Source: an uncultured Lachnospiraceae bacterium (GTDB taxonomy: Bacteria > Bacillota > Clostridia > Lachnospirales > Lachnospiraceae). Taken from it: a stretch of DNA of 64,000 nt. The notes under the pieces are model-generated. The model saw only the letters and a list, made by a program, of their open reading frames with translations. It was not told the DNA's origin and did not search any database. The first letter of the stretch is position 1, and the number at the start of each line of letters is the position of its first letter. A program made the translations under genes and the position numbers. Positions 53,297 to 62,500 of this stretch are shown piece by piece. The stretch lies in contig CAJUIP010000002.1 of NCBI GenBank assembly GCA_910586315.1, positions 62,001-126,000 of the forward strand, written 5' to 3'.

Positions 53297-54679
53297 TTAA
53301 TCTAAAAATGTTACAGCTTTATACGGTGTCCGATAATAGGCGGTACACATTGTGATTCCTGTTTTTTTCGTACTGGCATGGATAATCTGGCCCCCTCCGG
53401 CATAGATAGCCACATGATTAATATAGTCGCCGCTGGCATAGAATAAAAGGTCTCCCGGCTGTACGGACTCAATGGGAATTTCCCGTCCTTTTGCTGCCTG
53501 GTCCCTGGAGCTGCGGCCTATGTCAATACCGAAATGTTCATAAATCCGCATGGTAAATCCGGAACAGTCCGCTCCCTCCGTAAGGCTTGTCCCACCATAC
53601 ACATAAGGATTGCCAAGAAACTGTTTTGCATAGGCCACCATCGCCGTTCTGGTCGCTGAAGCAAGTTTTTCACTTCCCGGCCCTTCCTGTGTTCCATTGT
53701 CCGCCGGAGAATCTTCCCCGGCTTCCGGACTAAACTCAGCTCCCGGGCCAATCTTTACGGAACCCGTTGTCCCCTGTCCGCCGGGCCCGTTCCGGTTCCC
53801 CGCCGCAATTCCGGTTTCTGCGGGCGCTGCAGCTTCCGCTCCCTGCACTGCGGCAGATTCGCCTTCCAAGAAAGCGGCTTCTGTCTCCGGGGCCCTGGTC
53901 TCATTGGGATTGGCTGCAATCATTCCGATGGATTCTGTGGATTCTGCCGCATCCAGAGTCTCCGAAGCGGGTTCCGTCCGGGCCTGTTCTGCTTCTTTCC
54001 TGAGATTTTCCATGGCGGCGATGGCCTCATCCGCCTCTTTCTTTCGCTGTTCAGCCTCTTCCTTTTTCTGTTTTTCCTCCTCCAGGCTCACAGCCTGTTC
54101 AAATTCCACCCGCTGCTGTACATAATCCTTATGGACATATCCGGCTAAATCCGCATCCACCTGAATTTCCACAAAATCTTCCTCTTCCTTCAGAGCTATG
54201 TATTCTGCGTCCCGGGAGAGCAGGGTCAGCGTCCTGCTGGTGGTATTGGGCTCTTCTCTGAGCCTTAAGGAGTCTGTATTCACAGTTATGTAAACGGTGC
54301 CGACTTTTTTAGCAATTTTTTCTGCTTCGGCGCCCGTGATAAAATATTCTGCCTTGATGTATCCATTGACGGTACCGGACTGAATCTGATACCATCTGCC
54401 GCCTTCCCCATCCACCGTGGACAGGATTTTGGCGGCGCAGTTATTATAGATTTTTCCCACAATACTGCTGGTGGTGTTTGGTTCTGTCCGCACATTCACG
54501 TAATTGCTCACATGGGAAATCGCCACGTCTGCATAGGACGATTCTGTGGATGCCACCACAGGAATCCCCAGTCTTGGACTGACGCTCACCGTACCGTCGG
54601 TCACATCCCCGTAGGATACCATTGCGGCCAGTATCGTCAGGGAACATCCCACCGCCAGTATTCTTCCTGCTTTTCTCAT
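53297..54679 (-). CDS. Secreted SH3 / NlpC-P60 peptidoglycan hydrolase
   Basis: 460 aa. Signal peptide (1-24), two bacterial SH3 domains (about 55-120 and 128-190), a charged coiled-coil (about 195-235), a low-complexity Ala/Glu/Gly linker, and a C-terminal NlpC/P60 domain (about 345-460) with catalytic Cys in GADCSGFTMR, His in YINHVAIY and a third polar residue in IIHASTK. It cuts peptide stems of peptidoglycan. Confidence 0.95.
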   Translation of the reverse strand: MRKAGRILAVGCSLTILAAMVSYGDVTDGTVSVSPRLGIPVVASTESSYADVAISHVSNYVNVRTEPNTTSSIVGKIYNNCAAKILSTVDGEGGRWYQIQSGTVNGYIKAEYFITGAEAEKIAKKVGTVYITVNTDSLRLREEPNTTSRTLTLLSRDAEYIALKEEEDFVEIQVDADLAGYVHKDYVQQRVEFEQAVSLEEEKQKKEEAEQRKKEADEAIAAMENLRKEAEQARTEPASETLDAAESTESIGMIAANPNETRAPETEAAFLEGESAAVQGAEAAAPAETGIAAGNRNGPGGQGTTGSVKIGPGAEFSPEAGEDSPADNGTQEGPGSEKLASATRTAMVAYAKQFLGNPYVYGGTSLTEGADCSGFTMRIYEHFGIDIGRSSRDQAAKGREIPIESVQPGDLLFYASGDYINHVAIYAGGGQIIHASTKKTGITMCTAYYRTPYKAVTFLD

Positions 54680-54695
54680 TGAAGTCCTTCTTTCC

Positions 54696-55658
54696 CTACT
54701 GTTCGTTCAGATACCGTTCCACGCTGCTCACACAGTTGGCTCCGTCGGCCACCGCAGTCACAATCTGGCGGAGGTTCTTGGTTCTTAAATCTCCGGCCGC
54801 AAAAATTCCGGCCGCTGAGGTCCGTCCGTCTTCTCCGGCTTTCACATATCCGCCCGCATCCATCTCCACAAGGCCCTCAAAAGCTCCTGTATTAGGTGAA
54901 ATCCCCACAGCGATAAAGACGCCGTCCACAGAAATTTCCTTTTTTTCTCCGGTCTTTTTATTGGACAGGCTCAGAGAAGACACTTTGTCCGTTCCATTGA
55001 TGGAATCCACCACCGTATCCCAAATAATTTCCACATTTTCCATAGCCATCAGCTTATTCTGAAGGCTTTTTGCCCCGCGCAGTTCATCCCGTCTGTGAAT
55101 CAGGTATACCTTTTCACAGAGTCTGGCCAGGAAAATGGCATCCTCGATAGCCACATCCCCGCCTCCGATCACGGCAGTGGTTTTCTTTTTGAAAAATGCC
55201 CCGTCACAGGTGGCGCAGTAGGAAACACCCATTCCGGAAAGCTCCTCCTCCCCGGGCACGCCAAGCTTTCTGTGGCGGGCTCCTGTGGCAAGAATTACGG
55301 TTTTTGCAAGGTAAACGCCGCTCTCTCCCACTACCTGCCAGAGTCCTGCGCCTGCCTCTGCCGCCTGCACCAGCTCATTTTCCGCCAGATCCGCCGGTTC
55401 AATTTTAAGTACGGTATCCTCAGCAAACGGAACCTCCAGCTTATCGGCATGTTCCCGGAACTTCATTCCCAGATCGAAACCGCCGATTCCCGGAAGTCCC
55501 GCATAGTTATCCACCTCATAGGTAGTTAAAACCTGACCTCCACTGACCATTTCCCTTTCGATCACCAGAGTCTTTAAGTCTGCCCTTTTGGCATATATGG
55601 AAGCTCCAAGCCCTGCCGGGCCGGAGCCAAGAATCACAAGGTCATAAATCTGTTCCAT
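54696..55658 (-). CDS. trxB: Thioredoxin-disulfide reductase
   Basis: 320 aa. FAD motif ILGSGPAGLGASIYAKRA, redox pair CATC (about 149-152), NADPH motif VIGGGDVAIEDAIFLA, and C-terminal FAAGDLRTKNLRQIVTAVADGA. It reduces thioredoxin with NADPH. First gene of the series to sdaAA. Confidence 0.96.
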   Translation of the reverse strand: MEQIYDLVILGSGPAGLGASIYAKRADLKTLVIEREMVSGGQVLTTYEVDNYAGLPGIGGFDLGMKFREHADKLEVPFAEDTVLKIEPADLAENELVQAAEAGAGLWQVVGESGVYLAKTVILATGARHRKLGVPGEEELSGMGVSYCATCDGAFFKKKTTAVIGGGDVAIEDAIFLARLCEKVYLIHRRDELRGAKSLQNKLMAMENVEIIWDTVVDSINGTDKVSSLSLSNKKTGEKKEISVDGVFIAVGISPNTGAFEGLVEMDAGGYVKAGEDGRTSAAGIFAAGDLRTKNLRQIVTAVADGANCVSSVERYLNEQ

Positions 55659-55814
55659 TCTTTCCTCCGATCTTCAAGTCTGCTGTTCCTGGCGGCAGCC
55701 TCCGCCTGAAAAACATGGATGGCCGAACACAAATCGGCGCTGAAATCGTATCTATCAATATTATATCATGTCCTCCCGAAATAATACAAATGATTTCCGT
55801 GCAGGAACCTAGGC

Positions 55815-55902
55815 ATTATTGTGGCAACGGTAACAGCCCTGTCGCGTGCTTCTTGTCCACGCTACGTGGGCAGGAGGATGCAGGTCTGAACTGTTGCCAA
55901 TG
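55815..55902. repeat. CTTCTTGYCC-hairpin repeat next to the island
   Basis: Outer inverted ends TTGTGGCAAC and GTTGCCAA, and an inner 13-pair stem CTTCTTGTCCACG / CGTGGGCAGGAGG around CTA, counting G-T pairs. The end GTCTGAACTGTTGCC also occurs at 30645-30659. It abuts the left arm of the island repeat. Confidence 0.65.
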
Positions 55903-55964
55903 TTCAAAAAAGCGGGCAGTTTGGCGCTTTAGGAGAAGTTAACCCTTTTGAAATTGCAGTTTGC
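55903..55964 (+). repeat. Left arm of the 62-bp inverted repeat
   Basis: See 58254-58315. It includes GGCGCTTTAGGAGAAGTTAA. Confidence 0.85.
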
Positions 55965-55976
55965 GGAAACTCAAGA

Positions 55977-57407
55977 TTATTTTATCTTAAATAATGTGCG
56001 ATATTCACTTTCATCTTCAGTTTGTTCTAATGGTAAACCATAGGCTTCTATATACCCATCCTCAGATACCTTTATACCTACACCAATTTCGGCAAGACGT
56101 TGTGCCGCCGCTGTGCGTCCACCTCCTGAACTTCCTCCTGACACGGAAACGATTGAACCTGCACAATAAAAAGAGCCGTCTAAAGAAACTACGGTTGCAC
56201 CGTCCAAACTTAATATTTCCTTTCGCAAAGGTTTCTCAATATCAAAAAAAGAGCGAATGGAATTATTGTCAACCAAAAGATATTTTAATACTTCAATTTT
56301 TTCCTTGCTATTCTCGCTAATATCCTCTGGGAGATTACCCGTAATACTTAAGTCAAATCTCTCCTTTATTATTTGTGATATTTTATTTGTTTCTATATTT
56401 GGCATTACAATAGCTAAACAACCACCTGTATGTGAAAATGATACATCTAACAGTGTGCAATAAATAGCCTTTATTTTATTACGAATACTTTCTTCATCAT
56501 TATATGTTCCTTGCAAAAAATATGGACGCAAATTAAAGTATACTCTCTCCCAATCAAAAGATACCCATTTATTTCCTCTTTTCGCAAAACATACTGCCCG
56601 ATTTTTTATAAGTAAAATTTCACCATTCGTTAAAACAATAATCCCCACTGTATCTTGCTCGCAGTGTTGTGCAATATCAAAAAACTGAAAAGGTACAAAC
56701 ATATCTTGACCCTTGGTATTAACTGGTGCTGGCGTGTTCCTTGTTAAAAATGAAAGTAATTTCCCATCTTTATCAAGTCGTATACCCGAAAATATCCCAT
56801 CTGTAAAAACAGCACTACTATCATTCTCAAGAAAATGCAAATAACTTACTGCCTCTGGAGATGCAGTTATTGAAAAATCGACAACAAGTCCAAAAGGAAC
56901 ATTCTTTCCTTCATATGTTCTTCCCGACCATTCCTGCATTTTACTTAATATTGAATGTAGAACTGTTGCTTTCTCATATGTAGCTGTAAGTCCTGCACAC
57001 ATGCCCAATTCAAATGCCAACTGAAATGTTCGTTGCTTATATGAAATATGTCTGCAGGTTTTTGTTCCGTAGTTTCGTTGTTTACGTATCATATTATTAA
57101 AGCAATTATATTCCGTAACTTTCAAAATCTCCCGCAGAATTGGAACTAATCGCCGCTTTATTGTTATAGAAGAATAAGTACCGACTTCGCAATAAAAAGG
57201 TGATTTTGCCACTCCGTCACTAATACATGGATATATCCTTAAGATACCCTGCCCTTTCTCATCCTTTAAATAAGACACAAATTCAGTATTATTGCTTTCA
57301 CTCTCTATTATCTTTATGTCTCCTCTAATATCAAATAGGGGTGATAAGTATGTATCGACAATTTCTCTAAACTCATGTTCTGCTAATTTTAATAAGCTCC
57401 TATTCAT
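55977..57407 (-). CDS. DAC-like (diadenylate cyclase-related) sensor protein
   Basis: 476 aa from the ATG at 57407, which has GGGGGGA upstream; an ATG five codons earlier lacks a site. The C-terminal ~80 residues have the DisA_N/DAC pattern: DGATVVSLDGSFYCAGSIV, a glycine-rich GGGRTAAAQRLAE where active enzymes have GTRHRAAxGxSE, then KVSEDGYIEAYG. The RHR motif is lost, so cyclase activity is unlikely and nucleotide sensing is more plausible. The middle has GGCLAIV and VPFGLVVDF strands consistent with such sensors. Base use is AT-rich compared with all neighbours. A family placement as a DAC-type conflict sensor is inference. Confidence 0.6.
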   Translation of the reverse strand: MNRSLLKLAEHEFREIVDTYLSPLFDIRGDIKIIESESNNTEFVSYLKDEKGQGILRIYPCISDGVAKSPFYCEVGTYSSITIKRRLVPILREILKVTEYNCFNNMIRKQRNYGTKTCRHISYKQRTFQLAFELGMCAGLTATYEKATVLHSILSKMQEWSGRTYEGKNVPFGLVVDFSITASPEAVSYLHFLENDSSAVFTDGIFSGIRLDKDGKLLSFLTRNTPAPVNTKGQDMFVPFQFFDIAQHCEQDTVGIIVLTNGEILLIKNRAVCFAKRGNKWVSFDWERVYFNLRPYFLQGTYNDEESIRNKIKAIYCTLLDVSFSHTGGCLAIVMPNIETNKISQIIKERFDLSITGNLPEDISENSKEKIEVLKYLLVDNNSIRSFFDIEKPLRKEILSLDGATVVSLDGSFYCAGSIVSVSGGSSGGGRTAAAQRLAEIGVGIKVSEDGYIEAYGLPLEQTEDESEYRTLFKIK

Positions 57408-57440
57408 GTGTCCCCCCACCATTCAAAATCTAATATCCTC

Positions 57441-57468
57441 ATTATATCAATTTATCGACTAAATTCAA
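57441..57468 (-). promoter_or_regulatory. Sigma-A promoter of the DAC-like gene
   Basis: On the minus strand TTGAAT (57463-57468) and TATAAT (57441-57446), spacer 16 nt. Confidence 0.65.
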
Positions 57469-57603
57469 CTACTTCAGATAAAATATACAGGGTCCCTAAA
57501 ATGAAATTTTAAATTTCGCTCTCTTATTCCCTGGTGGAATTTACTCTTTCGTACAAACGTGGTATTGTTATCTCTCCTTCTGACAGCAGTAGATGGAGGA
57601 ATC

Positions 57604-57748
57604 ATGAGTAAATATATACCTGGCAACCAAATACATCTTACTCTCGAAAACCGTATTTACATTGAAAATGAACTAAATAAAGGTTAATACCGAAAACCTC
57701 TGTGTCCACAGATATCATTGTAAGAAGACCAATGCCTGTGGAAAGTAA
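57604..57748 (+). pseudogene. IS30-family transposase remnant
   Basis: MSKYIPGNQ and LTLENRIYIENELNKG (57604-57684) match the start of IS30 transposases and end at TAA. In another frame 57695-57748 gives LCVHRYHCKKTNACGK, the zinc-finger part that normally follows after ~40 more residues. So the 5' end of an IS30 transposase has an internal deletion and the rest is gone. Confidence 0.75.
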
Positions 57749-57779
57749 CGAAAAATGTCGAAAACCCAGAAATAATTGC

Positions 57780-57808
57780 TTGACGGATAAGATGAGTATT
57801 GATATAAT
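57780..57808 (+). promoter_or_regulatory. Strong sigma-A promoter of the ncRNA candidate
   Basis: TTGACG (57780-57785) and a perfect TATAAT (57803-57808), spacer 17 nt. No open reading frame follows. Confidence 0.75.
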
Positions 57809-57814
57809 ATTAGA

Positions 57815-58036
57815 AATAAATACACTTAGGTAGAAGAATTTATTAGAAAAAAGTGCATATACTAAATTTGGAACTGTATGGGTATGCCCATATTGTTATA
57901 CGTTCTTCCTGAGCCAGGATCGAGCCATTAGTGGCAGATTTGAGGAAGACGAAAGTATCTCGTAAAGAAGATTACGAGATCAAGCTGAGTAGGAGGTTAG
58001 CTCATAGATGCTAGCCTCCTATTCAATTATATTTTA
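57815..58036 (+). ncRNA. Structured non-coding RNA candidate, ~220 nt
   Basis: It begins about 7 nt after the promoter above and ends at a hairpin with an AT-rich tail. Stems seen: TATGGG / CCCATA near 57877-57892; TCTTCCT / AGGAAGA (57904-57910 with 57943-57949) enclosing GCCA / TGGC (57924-57927 with 57932-57935); a perfect 9-bp ATCTCGTAA / TTACGAGAT (57957-57965 with 57972-57980); and the terminal AGGAGG-TAGC / GCTA-CCTCCT stem (57991-58001 with 58010-58020). No coding frame longer than a few codons with an RBS. I do not match it to a known RNA family. Confidence 0.6.
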
Positions 58037-58177
58037 GATATTCTGCTTAATACCTGACTTCCGACGTTTCTCTTAAAATCTAGTGTAGCGACTTTCCTAT
58101 ATTTAGTCTAATATATAATGCCAATAATATATACTGCAAACAGATTTATATAAATATATATTAAGATAAATATAAAT

Positions 58178-58203
58178 GAGTCAGTACACTAGTGTACTGG
58201 CTC
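58178..58203. repeat. 26-bp near-perfect palindrome
   Basis: GAGTCAGTACAC and GTGTACTGGCTC around TA pair along their length with one G-T. It lies between the ncRNA candidate and the right island arm. Confidence 0.7.
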
Positions 58204-58253
58204 AATGACTTTCAGCTAAATGACGCAGAATGAATTTTCAGTCTGCAAGGCGG

Positions 58254-58315
58254 GCAAACTGTAATTTCAAAAAGATTAACTTCTCCTAAAGCGTCAAACT
58301 GTCCGCTTTTTTGAA
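58254..58315 (-). repeat. Right arm of the 62-bp inverted repeat
   Basis: Reverse complement of 55903-55964 with five differences. Confidence 0.85.
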
Positions 58316-58494
58316 TAACGAAGATTGGCAATGGGAAAAATAGTGGCACTTTAATAAGCCTCGCTGGAAAGGGTGTTTTGAAATTTTTTTATAAAAAAGT
58401 GGGAATTTTATCGTACTTTGGGCTAGCCGTCACGCCAGCGACTTGGTACAATAATCCAAAGAACTATATACCCCTATGGAAAGGAGTCCCATCC

Positions 58495-59223
58495 ATGTCA
58501 AAAACCGTTCTTGTTACAGGTTCCTCCCGCGGAATTGGCAGATCCATCGCTTTAAAATACGCCTCTCTGGGCTTTTCTGTTGTAATCAACTGCGCCCGCA
58601 GCCTCCCCGCCTTAAAAGAGGTGGAAAAAGAGATAAAAGCCCTCGGCGCTCCCTGTCTGTCCGTATGTGCGGACGTCGGAAAAAAAGAGGACTGCATCCA
58701 TTTGTTCGAAGAGATATCAAAAACCTTCGGTTCCGTAGACATCCTGGTAAACAACGCCGGAATCTCCCGTGTCGGACTCTTGCAGGACATGGACTTTGAG
58801 GAGTGGGACAGCCTGATTGCTGCCAATTTATCCTCCGTCTTTCACTGCTGCAAGCTGGCCATCCCTTCCATGGTCCGAAAGCAGTCCGGTCATATCGTCA
58901 ATATTTCCTCCGTCTGGGGCGTCTGCGGTGCCTCCTGCGAAGCCGCCTACTCGGCCTCCAAAGGCGGCGTCAACGCCCTCACAAAAGCCCTCGCCAAAGA
59001 ACTGGCGCCCTCCCATATTCAGATCAACGCCATCGCCTGCGGAGTCATTGACACAGACATGAACCATTTCCTGTCCAAAGAAGAAGCCGCTGCACTTTTA
59101 GAAGAAATCCCGGCAGGCCGCATGGGAACTCCGGACGAGGTGGCCCGTATGGTCCTCTCCCTCACAGAATCCCCCGCCTATCTGACCGGGCAGGTAATCA
59201 GGTTCGACGGAGGGTGGATTTAA
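58495..59223 (+). CDS. SDR family oxidoreductase (FabG-like)
   Basis: 242 aa from the ATG at 58495 with AAGGAG upstream; the frame extends 39 codons earlier without a site. Rossmann motif VTGSSRGIGRSIAL (about 6-19), NNAGISR, catalytic Ser in NISSVWG (about 138), Tyr-Lys in AAYSASKGG (about 151-155), and the C-terminal YLTGQVIRFDGGW. It is closest to 3-oxoacyl-ACP reductase type enzymes. It stands alone beside the island's right end. Confidence 0.93.
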   Translation: MSKTVLVTGSSRGIGRSIALKYASLGFSVVINCARSLPALKEVEKEIKALGAPCLSVCADVGKKEDCIHLFEEISKTFGSVDILVNNAGISRVGLLQDMDFEEWDSLIAANLSSVFHCCKLAIPSMVRKQSGHIVNISSVWGVCGASCEAAYSASKGGVNALTKALAKELAPSHIQINAIACGVIDTDMNHFLSKEEAAALLEEIPAGRMGTPDEVARMVLSLTESPAYLTGQVIRFDGGWI

Positions 59224-59382
59224 ACAGGCGGCCTGGCTTCCCCCTGCCTTAAATACCGTTCGGTTTCAATGAAAATACACTTACGACACTGCGAGGAAAA
59301 AGCAGGCCCGTCCGGTCACACAGTTCCCGGAAGGTCTGCCTTTCTTCATTCCTTACTCCTTGATAAAAAAGTAATCATTCCG

Positions 59383-59495
59383 TTTCGCATCTTCTTACCT
59401 GCGTACCGCCGACAACAAGTACGCACCGTCCGCCTTATGAAAATTCCGGGAAAAAATCATGAAAAAACTTCCCACACGTTTTCCCCCGGAATCTC
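59383..59495. repeat. CTTCTTACC-hairpin repeat
   Basis: Full-length relative of 21376-21495: CTTCTTACCTGCG core, GCCTTATGAA link, and the second stem ATTCCGGG / CCCGGAAT. It lies in the convergent gap between the SDR and glycosyltransferase genes. Confidence 0.6.
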
Positions 59496-59510
59496 CGCCA
59501 GACGGAACCG

Positions 59511-62500
59511 TTACATAAAATCATCTTTAATCACATCCCAGGCCGCATCCACGCTGAAATACTCTCTGATATATTTCTGCGTCTCCGCAGCCATAGACGC
59601 ACAGGCCTCCGGATCTCTATAGAGATTCACCACCTGCTCTGCAAAGGCCTCCGGCTCGTCGGCCGTCTTCATGACACGCTCCGCCTGCGGAATCCCCTCC
59701 GCACCAATGGCAGTGGTCACAATCACCGAGCCATTGTAGATGGCCTCCACAACCTTTCCTTTTACTCCCGCGCCATACCGCAGCGGCACCACCACCAGAC
59801 GGCAGCCCGCGTACAGGGCAGAAAGCTCCTCCTCCGTCACAAAGCCCTTTACAACGATTCCGTCTCCCGGCTGCTCCAGAGCTTTGATTTCCTCTGTCAC
59901 CTTGGAGCCGACCACGTAAAACGGAACCTCGATTTTCTCCCGGATCCGCGGGAAAATCTCCTTTGCAAACCAGAGCACCGCGTCCGCGTTCGGCGGATGC
60001 GCGAAGCCTCCCACAAACAAAAGCCCTTCCCTCTTTGAAAAGTCCATATCGATATTTTCCAGGAAGTTTTCATACACATAGGCGGTGATCGCCTTCACTT
60101 TGAGCTCCGGTTTCACCTCATGGATGGCATTCTCCTCCACATAAGACGGATAATAGGCCACTGCCGCCTTCTCCATCAGGGAAAACTCAATGGACTTCCA
60201 GTAATCGGAATCCCGCTTTTTCTGGATATCTCCCGTCAGCTCATACTCCCTGTACTCCCGTAAGAAATGCAGGTCATGTCCGTAATAAATTATCTTAATA
60301 TTGGTATTCTGGCGGATAAAATCCACATATTTCGTGGCAATATGGGGCCGGTTCAGATAGGCAAAATCAATCTCGTCCTTGTTCTTCGTAATCCAGTCCC
60401 AGATACCGGACTGATACTCCGGTCCATAGAGGATTTCCACGCCCATCTGCTGAAGCACCGTCGAATACGGCTCCTCATGGAGGAAATTATCTCCCAGGAA
60501 TTTCACCACATATCCCTTTTTAATGAACATTTTCAGATACTGGTATGTGGTCTTGGAGCCCGCGTCCCTGTCAAAGGTAGGCACATAATGGTCCACCACA
60601 AGAATCACCGGCTTCCCCTGGCTCCGCTCTCTCGCCCGGAAGGGGTTAGGATTTCCCGTATTGACGCACTGCTTTTTAAACTCGTCCGCCCATTTTTCCT
60701 TCAACTTCCTGCTGTTTTCCACCTGGTAGCGTTTCAGTCCCGTGCCGTTCACATCGGTTCCGTTGGAGACGCCCTCAAAGTGAATCACCTTGGAAAGCGG
60801 CTGGTACACGACCCGGTATCCGGCCTTTCTTACCTCGAAGGCCAAATCCGAATCCTCACAGTAAGCGGGTGCAAACCTGTCGTCAAAACCGCCGATCTGC
60901 TTCCATAAATCCACAGAAAGAAGAATGGCCGCACCGGAAATATAGTCCACGTCCTTCACATAATTGTATTCTGCCTTGTCCGGGTCATCCAGCCGTCCGT
61001 AATTCCACCCGGAACCATCGCTCCAGATAATTCCTCCGGCCTCCTGAAGCCGTCCGTCAGGGTAAACCAGCTTGGAGCCCACCATACCAATCGAAGAATC
61101 CGATTCTATCAGGTTCACCAGGGACGAAAGCCATCCCGGCGTCACCTGGGTGTCATTGTTTAAAAACATGACATATCTGCCCCTGGCCGCTTTCGCCGCG
61201 TTGTTGCAGTTTCTTAAAAAGCCCTGGTTCGTGGCATTGCGGCAGACCACCACATTTTCCACATACCTGTCAAGCTCCTTCGTGGCATCGGTGGATACGT
61301 CGTCGGCAATGATGACCTCATAAGTCACATCCGCCGTATGTTCCAGAATGGATAACAGGCAGGCATACGTATAGTGAATCTGATTGTAAACAGGAATCAC
61401 AATGGATACGGTTGGATTCTCAAACCTTGTAAAACGCAGCTTTCCATGCTCCAGATACCCCTCGCCGATCTTAAAATCACCGCGAATCCGGTTCCGCCCC
61501 TCCGCGGAAAAGTAAAGCTTTCCGTATTTTTTCGGGTGGAACATGGTATTTTTAAAGTACGTGAGCACCTTTCTCTTCCTGGTCCCCTTAGGCATGACTT
61601 TTTCCACAAGGCGGTGGCATTTTCTAAGGACTTTCCACACAATGGACTCATGCTTTGCCAGATACTGGAGCGTTTTTGCAATCTCCGCATTCTCCTTCCG
61701 GAGATCTCCGATCATCACATCCAGATTTGCCACATGGTTGTTGGTAAGCCGCTGGACCTCCTGCTGCTTGACAATCGTCACATCCTTCTCCGCAATCTCC
61801 TGCTTTAAGGCCTCGCACCATTCCTTCACCTTATAAAGCTCGCTCTCCCGGTCCAGAAGAAATTCCAGTGTTTTTGCGGGCTGCTCGTACTGCTTCATAT
61901 ACTGGAAACGGCCTTCGCCGTGGACATAGGACTGGAAATGCTCTTCCATGGAGAAAAACACCTGCTGCTCCTCGTTTCCGATTCCAAAAGCTTCAAAAAT
62001 TTCTTCCTGTCCGGCCGTAAGAATCTTTTCATAGCGGCGGTAAAAGTAAAGGAGATTTCTGAAATGAAGAAATCTGGCGGGAATCGGGAAATCGAACACC
62101 CACTCGTAATCAATGCCATACACCACGCCGTCGGACACCATCAGGTTTTCAAACAGGCCGTCCACATTAGAAACAGAAACCACCCGGTCCGTCATGGGCG
62201 GTATCTCTCCGAATACAGAGCGAAATGCCTCTCCGGGAACAAAGCTTTCCCGGACATTTTCATCCCTTCCCTCTCCAAAGTCCTCCGGGAATACCAGGGC
62301 CATGGCCTCCCTTAAAGCCTGATAAGGCACTTCGCCCATTCGGATTTCCTCTCCCAGCACGTCCCCGATGGTCTTCCCCGTAAGATAAGGGAAGCGCACC
62401 GTTTTCCCCCCGGAAAGGAACTCCGGTTTTAAAAAGCAGATTCCCGGATTCAGATCTTTCATCTTCTCATATTTTTCCCCAAAGGACAAAATATGGGCCT

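Larger units (their letters stand above)
55903..58315. mobile_element. AT-rich island bounded by a 62-bp inverted repeat
   Basis: The sequence at 55903-55964 is repeated inverted at 58254-58315 with 57 of 62 positions identical. Inside lie one 476-aa gene with AT-rich codon use, an IS30 transposase remnant, a strong promoter and a structured non-coding RNA candidate. No intact transposase or integrase was seen, so how it moved is unclear. Confidence 0.75.

Noticed and set aside
53697..54125. Plus-strand Ala/Ser-rich frame opposite the NlpC gene
   Set aside because: Produced by the low-complexity linker codons read on the other strand; no RBS.
57815..58036. Retron msr/msd, group II intron end, or tracrRNA
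   Set aside because: No reverse transcriptase, intron protein or Cas gene is near, and no domain V motif was found.
57815..58036. 6S RNA
   Set aside because: 6S needs one long hairpin with paired ends and a central bubble; here several separate hairpins are seen.
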